From: Pseudomonas sp. URIL14HWK12:I12
Lineage (GTDB): Bacteria; Pseudomonadota; Gammaproteobacteria; Pseudomonadales; Pseudomonadaceae
Direction of reading: 5' to 3'
Assembly (NCBI RefSeq): GCF_003097135.1
Contig: NZ_QEQL01000001.1
Location: 372,001 to 436,000 of the forward strand
DNA: 64,000 nucleotides
Shown piece by piece: positions 36,501-44,239 of the stretch; within the stretch, counting starts at the first letter, position 1, and every line of letters begins with the position of its first letter. Both the position numbers and the translations under genes were made by a program. The notes under the pieces are model-generated. The model had not been told where the DNA came from. It saw nothing but the letters and a program-made list of their open reading frames with translations, and did no database searches.

Positions 36501-36872
36501 ATTCAACGTCACAGGGTCATTGCGCATCGCTTGTGCGATCCGCTCCACCATGACGGTCGAGCCACCCCATTGGAGTTTGACAACATCGCCGGGCGCGCGC
36601 CCAGACGCAAACGGCACAATGACCATGACGCCATCATCTACCGCCCACACCAGTTCATCGTTCAGCCCCAGATCGGCACTATCCATAGGCCAAATGGCGT
36701 CGACGATAAAAGGCGGCAGACAATTATCGGGCGTACGTGACGGATAGCGCGTATTGATGTAGGAGCGATAGTCGTTCAACTGATCCGTGAGACCCTGACT
36801 TGGATCGAAGTCACTTTCAATTATGGCGTCGTCAATACTATCAATCATTTTCGGGGCATTAATATCACTCAT
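33504..36872 (-). CDS. Large Ig-like repeat protein (1122 residues)
   Basis: No signal peptide is visible. After an N-terminal region (~1-150) comes a Gly/Ser/Pro/Thr-rich linker (~165-235), then two copies of a ~230-residue unit: each starts around YPNMREGDV/YVNMRANDF, continues with YWGDxxVxYxV, and later has YPxPSxVDPxxPxxNxxVSxxDL and FxxxDTVxLYWxxT. Further Ig-like units follow, then a BIG2 domain (SSDNPTVAQVDSEGRVKVL) and a cysteine-containing tail. Such proteins in Pseudomonas are suspected surface or matrix proteins; export here is undetermined. Confidence 0.75.
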   Translation of the reverse strand: MSDINAPKMIDSIDDAIIESDFDPSQGLTDQLNDYRSYINTRYPSRTPDNCLPPFIVDAIWPMDSADLGLNDELVWAVDDGVMVIVPFASGRAPGDVVKLQWGGSTVMVERIAQAMRNDPVTLNVSSDDVPEGLHELAYTLERGGQVYARSPSVKVLVRYGQPGVAPAPTPAPATGGSAGSGQAPGGGSSGPSNSGSQPGTSTGASGNSPTPATNPFTGTPKPAAPKPSLPPSGAVTQADLANGVSVTIGGYPNMREGDVITLNWGDQTVDYTVQAGDIGKPVTINVGRATLLAAASQDQVSVSYYITTAPAWKSQVSDALNVPVQLSTVDYPSPSVVDPKAPEKNYTVSSLDLEAIKGLDVIVKVDTVRGFKQGDTVKLYWEVTDAAGRTTATVVGSQDVVVVGRTLRYTLRQEEVAKYGQGRVCVYYEVYSGKSVNASRPSFVQVHGSQSGQAGGSQNNPSQASPTPLAAPTAPGKVTADDAKKAVVVTVPPYVNMRANDFVYLYWGDEVVGYKVRTEDVGKPLSITVPAATISAAGASNRLPVAYYIEDEVGNESEWSYETDVIVELKKDSYPAPSIVDPSDPDNNEVVSAIDLDRIDGADLVIKVDTPAPFAVNDTVTLYWVITSEAGNSTTLPLPAQVVSTVGRTLRFTVPYGTVANAGKGHAHAYYEVTSNGTTQRSPSAFVDIDGALDELPAPLLSEAPEGRLEADSARASVLVPADAGLVAGDQVQVQWKGMAADGTPLVKLSPWRTVTAKGAGKGVVFRFKATDCVAPLDGGEVTFSYTVKRKSGVVEKSATSTVEIGNRAKTLPAPTLDPAETDHVVDPSLADFKLGADVVIPPNSNISTAYKLTMVWTTSEGGYYEDSQQVAAGSAPSPFGIDPAQFKSATGKPMDVVVYYVIERDGFPKQVSEDLTFQVAEPHMLAPPLAVNQGTMVFDWVCVDLKGWFAPERINHAHQWPSDETRAQSRKATGGSPPYKYSSDNPTVAQVDSEGRVKVLRSGTARISITDGSNQTVSYPVRATNIFLMRLGEISDTSHTGAVAWQKKHGYSPCLPAHVRGCQAGWGRHFLLRFKGLRNCWLGSVQRGYAAGVHYNGNVFYATTHQRYPEMVGVAGIQSL

Positions 36873-37197
36873 GATGATTCCTTAGCACGTGAACGATCAA
36901 GAAGGCTTTGAAGCTTCAGGCTATCGGGCGGCCGTCAGCCCGACAACTGGCATATCTATCGGTAACTTCGTTGAATTCACGCTCTCTAACGTTATGGATT
37001 TAAAACGTTCCGGCTCGCGTCATTTAACTTAAAGGGCGCGCATCAAACTTTCTGCAAACACCTACTTGAATATTGATTTGCAGCACCTCGGGCGAGCCTC
37101 CCCCAGCGCCGGCTACGATTGCCTGTTTCCTCTGTTTGACCTGGCAGCCGCCTTTGCCCAAGCTAGCGAGCTTTGCCTACTTCGGAGCTTGCCTGCC
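36873..37197. promoter_or_regulatory. Divergent region between the Ig-like protein gene and mltA
   Basis: 325 bases without a supported gene. It should hold both promoters. TCGGGC (36924-36929) pairs with GCCCGA (36938-36943). An open frame runs through the end of this region into mltA from a TTG at 37066, but the lipoprotein signal shows that mltA starts later. Confidence 0.4.
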
Positions 37198-38340
37198 GTG
37201 TCGCCTTTTTCTCACCGCCTCTGGCGCGCCCTGCCAGTGGCTATGGCCATTGCCCTGGCCAGCCTCACCGGCTGCAACAAGAATGAGCCGCCCAAAGAGG
37301 CCGCACCGGTGGCCACCTACACCAAAGCCAGCTGGAGCGACTTGCCCGCCAGTAGCGACGCCGACCTGCTGGCTGGCTACGCCGCCTGGCGCTCTGCCTG
37401 CACGCGCCTGGCCCGAGACCCCATCTGGGGGCCGGTGTGCGTGGAGGCTGCGAAGGTTCCCGGTGACGCAGCCTCGGTCAGGCGGTTTCTGCAGGACCAG
37501 TTGCAGGTCTACAGCTTGCGCTCGGCCTCCGGCCCAGATGGGCTGATTACCGGTTACTACGAGCCGGTCTACCCCGGCAGCCTGAAGGCCGATGCCAACC
37601 ATACGGTGCCGGTCTACGGCGTCCCTGCCGACCTGATCACTGTGGCACTCGATAGCATCTACCCCGAGCTCAAAGGCAAACGCCTGCGCGGTAGGCTGGA
37701 TGGCCAGGTGCTGAGGCCTTACGACGATGCCGCAACGTTGCGGGCCAAAGGCAGCAAGGCGCCGGTCCTGGCCTGGCTCACCAACCCAATGGATCTGCAA
37801 TTTCTGCAGATTCAGGGCTCGGGCCGGGTGCATCTGGATAACGGCCAGCAGATCCGTATCGGCTATGCCGACCAGAATGGCTACCCGTACAAGCCAGTCG
37901 GGCGCTGGCTGGTCGAACAGGGGTTGGTGCCCAAGGACGAGGTGAGCATGGGCCGGATCCGTGACTGGGCCCGGGCCAACCCTGGGCGCGTGAATGAGCT
38001 GCTCGACAGCAACCCCAGCTACGTTTTCTTCAACGCTCGCCCTGACAGCCCGGAGGGCCCTCGAGGCTCGCTGAACGTGCCGCTGACAGCAGGCTATAGC
38101 GTGGCCATCGACCGCAAGGTCATTCCCCTGGGCAGTTTGATGTGGCTCGCCACCACGCGCCCCGACGGTAGCGCCGTCACGCGCCCGGTCGCCGCCCAAG
38201 ATACCGGCGGCGCTATTGCAGGCGAGGTGCGCGCAGATCTGTTCTGGGGCACTGGGGACGCAGCCGGTGAGCTGGCGGGCAGCATGAAGCAGGCCGGGAA
38301 ACTGTGGCTGCTCTGGCCGAAGGGCGTGCCGGTACCTTGA
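37198..38340 (+). CDS. mltA: Membrane-bound lytic murein transglycosylase A
   Basis: 380 residues from the GTG at 37198, with GGAG ten bases upstream. The N-terminus MSPFSHRLWRALPVAMAIAL ends in the lipobox SLTGC, a lipoprotein signal of normal length; an upstream TTG would give an unusually long one. GLITGYYEPVYPGSL begins the MltA domain; the 3D domain has AQDTGGAIAGEVRADLFWG with the catalytic aspartate. It cleaves glycan strands, forming 1,6-anhydromuramic ends, from the outer membrane. Confidence 0.92.
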   Translation: MSPFSHRLWRALPVAMAIALASLTGCNKNEPPKEAAPVATYTKASWSDLPASSDADLLAGYAAWRSACTRLARDPIWGPVCVEAAKVPGDAASVRRFLQDQLQVYSLRSASGPDGLITGYYEPVYPGSLKADANHTVPVYGVPADLITVALDSIYPELKGKRLRGRLDGQVLRPYDDAATLRAKGSKAPVLAWLTNPMDLQFLQIQGSGRVHLDNGQQIRIGYADQNGYPYKPVGRWLVEQGLVPKDEVSMGRIRDWARANPGRVNELLDSNPSYVFFNARPDSPEGPRGSLNVPLTAGYSVAIDRKVIPLGSLMWLATTRPDGSAVTRPVAAQDTGGAIAGEVRADLFWGTGDAAGELAGSMKQAGKLWLLWPKGVPVP

Positions 38341-38436
38341 CAGCGCAACGGCCAGGTCCACCGATGCCGCGATTGAATCTGGCACCAATCGGGATATGAT
38401 CGCTGGTCCACAGCGTACACAGACATTGGAGACTTC

Positions 38437-38898
38437 ATGGTCGCCGCCACGCCCGACCTCTGGTACAACTTCATCCGCGCGCATCGCTGCCTGATTCGTG
38501 AAATCGAACGGCGGTTGGCTCAGGAGAAATTGCCGCCCTATGCCTGGTACGACGCGTTATGGGGTATCGAAAGTGGCGAAGGCGGTGCCCGTCGCATGCA
38601 CGCGCTGGCTGACGCCATGGCTATCGAGCGATACAACCTCACCCGCCTGGTCGACCGGCTTGAAAAAGAACAGCTGGTTACCCGGGAAAAAACCAGTGAA
38701 GACGGGCGCGGCCTGATCGTTCGCATCACCGACAGTGGCAGAACCCTGCGCCAACGCATGTGGGCGATTTACAAGGGCGCCGTGGCGGAGCTGTTCCTGG
38801 TGGAATTCGACGAAGAGCAGCGGCTGCAATTCACCCTGGCGCTGCAGCGTGCCAGTGCCAACGCAGTAGGTAGCCGCAAGGCTGATCATTCCAGCTGA
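38437..38898 (+). CDS. MarR-family regulator
   Basis: 153 residues. Winged helix: MHALADAMAIERYNLTRLVDRLEKEQLVTREKTSEDGRG, with the DGRG wing turn. Ribosome site GGAG five bases before ATG. Its end overlaps the converging AceE-like gene by 13 bases. It might control that gene or mltA; the sequence alone does not show which. Confidence 0.9.
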   Translation: MVAATPDLWYNFIRAHRCLIREIERRLAQEKLPPYAWYDALWGIESGEGGARRMHALADAMAIERYNLTRLVDRLEKEQLVTREKTSEDGRGLIVRITDSGRTLRQRMWAIYKGAVAELFLVEFDEEQRLQFTLALQRASANAVGSRKADHSS

Positions 38899-39908
38899 TA
38901 GCGCCGCCTGGCCTGATGCATGACGTTGGCATGAAGCGTGCCATTTAGCACCAATGCCTGCAGGGCAGCCAGAATGATCCAATGGCAACCAAGGTGATGG
39001 CCAAGCCTGAGACTATCGGCACCCAACGCTGTGTAGGGTACCGCTAGGTGGGGTTTCAGTTGCGCGGCCACATATTCGGCATAGCCCGTCACCGCGATAA
39101 CCGGCGCATCGCTGCCGCTCAGGCACCGGGCCAGATGGCATGGAGCCGAGGTTCGGCTGCTTGCGCGAGTAGCGGCATCGCGGGCGAGCCGAGTAAAGCT
39201 GGGGCAGCTCCATACCTGAGCGACGATGCCCCAGTCGGCCAGCAGGCGGTCGGCAGCGGCCCTGACTTCGCGCAACATGGGGCCGGCGCCCAGCAAGCGC
39301 AGGGCCGGTGCTTGGTCGATCGTATCGTAGATGCGATACATGCCTTGGTAGGCGTCGGAACGATCGCAGGCAAGCCCTTCACGCGGCCCCGCCTGCAAGT
39401 CCATATATACAAAGCCGGGTTTTCCTTCGATATAAAGCTCTGCCAACGCGCCCACGAGAACGGCCCTGGCCTCTTCGCCGCAGGCAGGGTCGTAAGGAAG
39501 GCATTGCGGGTCACCCGGTGCCCAAGCCGGCAGATGGCGAACCAGCGTGTCTCCAACATGGCCAATGTCATTGAGCACGATGCCACGCGCGCCTTGTTGC
39601 CCAGTCATTGCAGCCAACCGCGAGCGGGTCATTCGATGTGTCAGGTGCAGTTGGAGGCTGGGCTCGGTGAGGTTACGCCCGGCCTGCTCCGCCAACTGCA
39701 ATGTGTGCAGGGCACTGGCCAGATGACTCCGGTGGTCGAACACGCACAACTGCGTAGCCAGGTCCGGGGCCTGGAGCAACTGGCTTACCCGTTCGTCGAT
39801 GTACGGCAAAGCCGCCTGCGCCGACCAGCCGCTTCGCTCGATATGCTCGATACAGGCACGCGCCGCCGCGGCGGTATCGGGCGAGGGTTTGGACGGATGA
39901 TGATCCAT
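38886..39908 (-). CDS. Stand-alone homologue of the C-terminal half of pyruvate dehydrogenase E1 (AceE)
   Basis: 340 residues. From about residue 95 the order of motifs follows AceE's second half: GQQGARGIVLNDIGHVGDTL, CLPYDPACGEEARAVLVGAL, YDTIDQAPALRLLGAGPMLREV, ADRLLADWGIVAQVWSCPSF, CLSGSDAPVIAVTGYAEYVA and YTALGADSLRLG. In AceE these are the transketolase pyrimidine-binding and C-terminal domains. The N-terminal diphosphate-binding domain (GDG...N) is absent, so by itself it should not bind thiamine diphosphate normally. Divergent from the LuxR gene and probably part of the same cluster. Confidence 0.75.
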   Translation of the reverse strand: MDHHPSKPSPDTAAAARACIEHIERSGWSAQAALPYIDERVSQLLQAPDLATQLCVFDHRSHLASALHTLQLAEQAGRNLTEPSLQLHLTHRMTRSRLAAMTGQQGARGIVLNDIGHVGDTLVRHLPAWAPGDPQCLPYDPACGEEARAVLVGALAELYIEGKPGFVYMDLQAGPREGLACDRSDAYQGMYRIYDTIDQAPALRLLGAGPMLREVRAAADRLLADWGIVAQVWSCPSFTRLARDAATRASSRTSAPCHLARCLSGSDAPVIAVTGYAEYVAAQLKPHLAVPYTALGADSLRLGHHLGCHWIILAALQALVLNGTLHANVMHQARRRYQLE

Positions 39909-40079
39909 CGGTAAAACTCCTGGCTGGCCTTGCGATATGCAATGGGGATAATGCAGACTCGTTGCACATGCAATCAGAAAACCATGGGACAGCGCAATGC
40001 CCGCCCCCCGCGCGATCGGCCAGGCTCAGCCCTTTGTTCAACTATCGGCCAACGGGCCTGCGTGACGCCGAGACCGTAC
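39909..40079. promoter_or_regulatory. Divergent control region with two TTGC-ATGCAA dyads
   Basis: 171 bases between the AceE-like gene and the LuxR gene. TTGCGATATGCAA (39930-39942) and TTGCACATGCAA (39962-39973) are near-palindromic, share ATGCAAT, and are about three helical turns apart on centre. This is the pattern expected of a pair of regulator sites. A longer LuxR reading frame extends through this region but lacks a ribosome site. Confidence 0.45.
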
Positions 40080-40772
40080 ATGGACCGCATCCCACCGTTG
40101 CCGCTGCCCGCGCAGGACGCCCACCTGGCCGCCTTGCTCGAGCACCTGCCCTTTGAAATCAACTGCCCCCTGACCTACTTCACAGTCGAAAAACGTACCG
40201 ACCGCCTATCGCACTTCACCTCCAGCTTTCCCATGGCTTGGCAGCGGGAATATCGCGCCCTTGCCCTGCACCGCACCGACCCCCTGGTGGCCTATGCGGT
40301 ACAAAGCGTGGCGCCTTTCTCCTGGGCCGAGGCCCCTGCGCCCAAGGCCGATGCCATGGGCGCCCTGTATCAACGCTTGCTCGAGCAATGCGGCCTGATG
40401 GAAGGCTATACCTTTGTCGTTCACGACCCCCGCCAGCGGATGGGCTTGCTGAGCCTGTTCAACCGCGAATGTGATCCGGCCTTCGAGAGGCAGATCCAGC
40501 GGTGCAAAGGAGCGCTGCAGATGGCGCTGGTCGCCTTTCACAGCCGCATGAACAGCGGGGCGAGCGGGGCCGCCCTGGAACAACCCCTGACGCCGCGCGA
40601 GCATTCGATCCTGGGCTGGGTGGTAATGGGCAAATCCTATGGCGAGATCAGCTGCATTTGTGACATCAGTGAGCGGACGGTGAAGTTTCACATGGCCAAC
40701 ATCGTGCGCAAGCTTGACGTGCACACCGCCAAGCAAGCGGTTTTCGAGGCGACCCGCCGGGGCCTTGCCTGA
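40080..40772 (+). CDS. LuxR-type quorum-sensing regulator (solo)
   Basis: 230 residues from MDRIPPLPLPAQDAHL at 40080. Autoinducer-binding domain: FPMAWQREYRALALHRTDPLVAYAVQSVAPFSW keeps W-x3-Y, D-P and the later W of AHL-binding LuxR proteins. C-terminal GerE HTH: LTPREHSILGWVVMGKSYGEISCICDISERTVKFHMANIVRKL. No LuxI synthase gene is in the window, so it is a candidate solo responding to the cell's other or to foreign signals. It precedes the biosynthetic operon in the same direction by 130 bases. Confidence 0.92.
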   Translation: MDRIPPLPLPAQDAHLAALLEHLPFEINCPLTYFTVEKRTDRLSHFTSSFPMAWQREYRALALHRTDPLVAYAVQSVAPFSWAEAPAPKADAMGALYQRLLEQCGLMEGYTFVVHDPRQRMGLLSLFNRECDPAFERQIQRCKGALQMALVAFHSRMNSGASGAALEQPLTPREHSILGWVVMGKSYGEISCICDISERTVKFHMANIVRKLDVHTAKQAVFEATRRGLA

Positions 40773-40808
40773 AAACACTGAGCTTGTACCACCTGCACCT
40801 GCACTTAT

Positions 40809-40828
40809 ACCTGCACCTCGGTACAGTT
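40809..40828 (+). promoter_or_regulatory. Candidate lux box upstream of the aminotransferase operon
   Basis: ACCTGCACCTCGGTACAGTT has the CT-N12-AG core of lux boxes, with half-sites CTGCACC and (reverse) CTGTACC differing at one base. It lies 75 bases before the first operon start. Two further CCTGCAC copies precede it (near 40791-40803). Confidence 0.4.
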
Positions 40829-40902
40829 ACCGCCCCCGAGCGAAAAACCAATGATGGCAAGGCGTTACCGACGCACATAACCCTCAAAGGAGTTCGCTCA
40901 AA

Positions 40903-42096
40903 ATGGACCTTCCGTCCTCTACGGCCATGCCGGCCGCCGCGCTGGCGGCACACGACATCACTCAGCACGAGATTCAGGCGCTCAAGACTCGCCATAACCT
41001 TGCCGACGCACACACCCACCAGCGCCAGAGCCCTAGCCAGGCGCAAATCGTGCGCAACCTGCCATTGCTATGGGAACGTGCCCAGCACCTGACCCAGCAC
41101 CAGAGTGAGCAGGCCTTCATCCAGGCGTTCTTCCGCTTTCACGGGCAACACCATGCGCTCAAGCGTAGCGACGAAATCTATTTGGTGTATGCCGCCTCTG
41201 TGGCCATGCACATCACCGCCACGTACTTGCGCAAGCATAAACTGCGCGTAGGCCTGATCGAGCCCTGCTTCGACAATTTGCACGACCTACTGGCGCATAT
41301 GCAGGTGCCGATGGCCCCCTTGCCCGAAGCGATTCTTGCCGACCCCACTCAGGTGTACCGGCTGTTGCAAGCCCATGCTGGCGAAGTGGATGCGGTGTTT
41401 CTGGTCGACCCCAACAACCCCACGGGCAGCTCAATGTTCGCAGATGGCCATGAGAGCTTTGTGGAGGTGGCGCGCTATTGCCGTGACCACGGCAAACTGC
41501 TGATTCTGGATTTTTGCTTCGCCGCTTTTCTGATGACCAGCGGGCGCACTCGGATAGACGCCTACGCACTGCTCGATGCAATGGGCACCGATTACCTGGT
41601 GATGGAGGACACTGGCAAGACGTGGCCGTTGCAAGACGCCAAATGCGCCACGCTGATGAGCAGCCCAAGGCTCAATGCCGAGATCTACAGCATCGTTACG
41701 AGCGTACTGCTCAACGTTTCGCCGTTCGTGCTGCAACTGGTGACCGAATACATCAACGACAGCGCCGCCGATGGGTTCGCTTCGGTGCGCGACGTGCTTG
41801 AAACTAACCGGCGGGTCGCTCGCCAGTACTTGGATGGCACCTTGCTGAGCTATGTCGAACCCGCTGTAGAAACCAGCGTGGCCTGGTTCCACATCCTCAA
41901 AGACGGGCTGTGCGGTGACCGCTTGCAAGCTTATTTGCTGCAGCACCAGGCATACGTGCTGCCAGGAAGGTACTTCTACTGGAGTGCACCTGAACAGGGG
42001 GCGCCCTATGTGCGCCTGGCCCTGGCCCGTGAGCCGGAAGCCTTCGAGGCGGCCATGAAGGTGATTCGCGCAGCATTGGAGGCTTACGATGCCTGA
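40903..42096 (+). CDS. PLP-dependent aminotransferase-fold (class I/II) enzyme
   Basis: 397 residues. PLP-site motifs: VDPNNPTGSS (169-177), LILDFCFAAF (Asp203, pyridine nitrogen) and DTGKTWP (Lys239, Schiff base); YVRLALA near the end has the carboxylate-binding arginine. The family includes aminotransferases and PLP-dependent amino acid oxidases or hydroxylases such as MppP/RohP, so the reaction is not fixed. AAAGGAG ribosome site. First gene of a five-gene operon with overlapping ends. Confidence 0.85.
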   Translation: MDLPSSTAMPAAALAAHDITQHEIQALKTRHNLADAHTHQRQSPSQAQIVRNLPLLWERAQHLTQHQSEQAFIQAFFRFHGQHHALKRSDEIYLVYAASVAMHITATYLRKHKLRVGLIEPCFDNLHDLLAHMQVPMAPLPEAILADPTQVYRLLQAHAGEVDAVFLVDPNNPTGSSMFADGHESFVEVARYCRDHGKLLILDFCFAAFLMTSGRTRIDAYALLDAMGTDYLVMEDTGKTWPLQDAKCATLMSSPRLNAEIYSIVTSVLLNVSPFVLQLVTEYINDSAADGFASVRDVLETNRRVARQYLDGTLLSYVEPAVETSVAWFHILKDGLCGDRLQAYLLQHQAYVLPGRYFYWSAPEQGAPYVRLALAREPEAFEAAMKVIRAALEAYDA

Positions 42097-42601
42097 CGCC
42101 ATCCCAATCATCGACGCCAGCTGGTTCATGGGCATGCACCATGAAAACTCGCATGTCCGCGCGCGTTCGCTTGCGTTCTTCACCCAGCACTACCATCGCC
42201 AGGCCTGGATGAGCTTCAGCCAGGTCGGGATCTGCGACGCCATCATCTGGAAAAAATCCCGCGAGCTGCAGGACCTCTACTATCCGTTCATGGACGTGCT
42301 GCACTCGCAGATGCGCATCCAGCGAGCCGGTTACTCAGAGGCAGCCCTGCAGCGCGCTGCAACCTGTGATGCCCTGGCGGGGTTGTCCCCGGAAAAACGT
42401 TTGTTGGCGGCTCAGGTGCTGGACTGCCAGGCGCCCTTTCATACCAATGACCAGGACTACCTTGGGTGCCCTGCCCTCAAGCCCTGGCTCGTGGCGCCTG
42501 AAGCCAGCCCTGTGCCTGGCCACTTCCCAGATAGCCTGCAGCAGCTTTATGAGGCGTCACTGGCGCTGAGCATCCAGGCGCAGGAGCTAGAGCATGTCTA
42601 A
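42089..42601 (+). CDS. Small protein, DUF6190/PIN-like
   Basis: 170 residues. IPIIDASWFMGMHHENSHVR at the start resembles the first acidic strand of PIN domains, and later WMSFSQVGICDAIIWKK and LQDLYYPFMDVLH are motifs I associate, with modest certainty, with DUF6190 proteins found in biosynthetic clusters. It overlaps its neighbours by 8 bases on both sides. A nuclease role is unlikely to be deduced from this; it may be a structural partner in the pathway. Confidence 0.6.
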   Translation: MPDAIPIIDASWFMGMHHENSHVRARSLAFFTQHYHRQAWMSFSQVGICDAIIWKKSRELQDLYYPFMDVLHSQMRIQRAGYSEAALQRAATCDALAGLSPEKRLLAAQVLDCQAPFHTNDQDYLGCPALKPWLVAPEASPVPGHFPDSLQQLYEASLALSIQAQELEHV

Positions 42602-43394
42602 GCCCAATATACTGGTTCCGCTGGTAACCCCCCTGGACGCTCACGGTGAGGTGTGCGAGCGCTCGGTACAGCGGCTGATCCACGCCTGCGGCCCATTAGT
42701 GGATGGGTTCATCCCTTGCCTCACGTCCGGCGAAGGCTGGCGGCTGAGCCCTCGGCAATGGTCTGACATGCTCGGCCATACCCTTCGCCATGCGTTGCCG
42801 GTGCATCAGGTGGTGGCAGGTATCGAGCTGGCCAGCACCGAAGCAGTGATCGAACGTGCACAGCTTGCACAAACCCTAGGCGCTGCCGCAATCATGGTGG
42901 CATCGCCCTTCGGTGGCGGTGCCTCGCAAGAGGCGCTGTTCGAGCACTATCGGTGCGTGCATGACAGCACCCCATTGCCACTGATGGTCTACAACGAGGC
43001 AGCACTGTCGGGTAATGAAAAAAACCTCGAAACCCTGCTGCGCATTGCCAAGTTACCCAGGGTCATTGGCCTGAAGGACTCGCCCAGCCAGCCGCGCACG
43101 CAGGCGGAGGTAGACCAGTTGCGGCAAGCCGGTGTCGCTTATTACATCGGCTGGGAGCAAGAGCTGGCCGGGCGACTTATCAGCGACGGCAATGTGGTCT
43201 CGCTGGCCAACGTAGAGCCAGCCCTGTGTCGGCTAGCCTGGCAGCCAGGGCAGCCAGGGTTGGCAGCTCTGATCACGCAGCTCGATGCCTACCACCAGCT
43301 GGGCGAGCCGGCTTGGTATGAACACCTCAAGCGTGAACTGGTCGCCCGCGGCACCCTCGCCTGCGCGGCTACCGTACCGGAGCTGGCCCAATGA
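42594..43394 (+). CDS. DapA-like (dihydrodipicolinate synthase/N-acetylneuraminate lyase family) aldolase
   Basis: 266 residues. Catalytic residues fall at the canonical positions: Tyr133 in PLMVYNEAAL and Lys161 (Schiff base) in VIGLKDSPS. The pyruvate-binding loop, normally GTTGE, reads LTSGEG. Members add pyruvate or a related 2-oxo acid to an aldehyde, or do the reverse. True DapA would be elsewhere in the genome, so this one is probably pathway-specific. Overlaps the preceding gene by 8 and the next by 4 bases. Confidence 0.85.
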   Translation: MSKPNILVPLVTPLDAHGEVCERSVQRLIHACGPLVDGFIPCLTSGEGWRLSPRQWSDMLGHTLRHALPVHQVVAGIELASTEAVIERAQLAQTLGAAAIMVASPFGGGASQEALFEHYRCVHDSTPLPLMVYNEAALSGNEKNLETLLRIAKLPRVIGLKDSPSQPRTQAEVDQLRQAGVAYYIGWEQELAGRLISDGNVVSLANVEPALCRLAWQPGQPGLAALITQLDAYHQLGEPAWYEHLKRELVARGTLACAATVPELAQ

Positions 43395-44239
43395 CCCTAT
43401 CGCACAAGCAACTGTTTCGGGCCAACAGGGCTCTGATCGATCACCTGCAGCCGATCGAGCCTGCCCTGCTGGCATTCGAACAGCGATGGATCGACCGCCT
43501 GGTGGTACGCACCCAAACTCCCGAGCAACCGGCCACGCTGGTTCAATGGCGGCGAATGTTCGACGCCCTGATGGCCCAAGACACCGCCGAAGAGTCGCCC
43601 AGCGCCCGCTATGTGGCGCAGTCGATGACCCGCGAGCAGTTCAAGTGCCTGGTGCAGGCCTTTGCATTGGACGGGCTGACCGAGGCCCAGGTGTTCTACC
43701 ACCTGATGCCGAGGTTGAGCCTTGAGGCGCAGATGCCGATGCTGCGCATGCTGCTCGACGAGTTCGGCTGCGGCAACCTCAAACGCTCTCATACCACGCT
43801 CTACAAGGCGTTGTTGAGCGAGCTGGGCATGCCTACCGACCTGGAAAGCCACATCGAGGCGACCAACGAGGCAGGCTGTGCCTTCGCCAACTTGTTCTGC
43901 TGGCTGGCGATGCGTGCAGACGACCCCTCCTGGTTCGCCGGCATGATCACCTACTTCGAAACCCTGGTGCCGACGGCATTCGGCTGTTACACCGCCCTGT
44001 GCGAGCGGCTGGAGATTCAGGCTCACCACTATTACAGCGAGCACGTGCACATCGACGTGTTTCATGCCAAGGAGGGCCAACGGCTGCTCAAGGCGATGGC
44101 CAATGGCGGTGAGCTCGACTGCGCCAAGGCCTGGCATGGGGTGTGCGTGGGGCGGGCGGTGATCGACCAAGCGTTCGAGCAGGCCGTGCGCCAAGCTCGT
44201 GCCGGCAGCGCTCACCCGGAGGTGGCCGATGCCCGATGA
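43391..44239 (+). CDS. Heme-oxygenase-like diiron oxidase (HDO family)
   Basis: 282 residues, all-helical. Six metal ligands expected for HDO enzymes can be placed with the spacing of SznF: Glu124 (LLDEFGCG), His134 (KRSHTTLY), Glu190 (TYFETL), His218, Asp222 and His225 (SEHVHIDVFHAKEG). Relatives (SznF, UndA, BesC) carry out N-oxygenation, oxidative decarboxylation or C-C cleavage of amino acids and fatty acids. Located between the aldolase and the Rieske gene; reaction unknown. Distinct from AurF-type enzymes. Confidence 0.85.
   Translation: MTLSHKQLFRANRALIDHLQPIEPALLAFEQRWIDRLVVRTQTPEQPATLVQWRRMFDALMAQDTAEESPSARYVAQSMTREQFKCLVQAFALDGLTEAQVFYHLMPRLSLEAQMPMLRMLLDEFGCGNLKRSHTTLYKALLSELGMPTDLESHIEATNEAGCAFANLFCWLAMRADDPSWFAGMITYFETLVPTAFGCYTALCERLEIQAHHYYSEHVHIDVFHAKEGQRLLKAMANGGELDCAKAWHGVCVGRAVIDQAFEQAVRQARAGSAHPEVADAR

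Noticed and set aside
37066-37197. Upstream TTG start for mltA
   Set aside because: Would place 44 extra residues before a normal lipoprotein signal; the GTG at 37198 has a ribosome site and gives a usual signal length.
37177-38484. 435-codon minus-strand frame opposite mltA
   Set aside because: Antisense shadow; the plus strand encodes MltA with lipobox and catalytic domain.
39048-39914. 288-codon plus-strand frame opposite the AceE-like gene
   Set aside because: The minus-strand translation has family motifs in AceE order; the plus frame has none.
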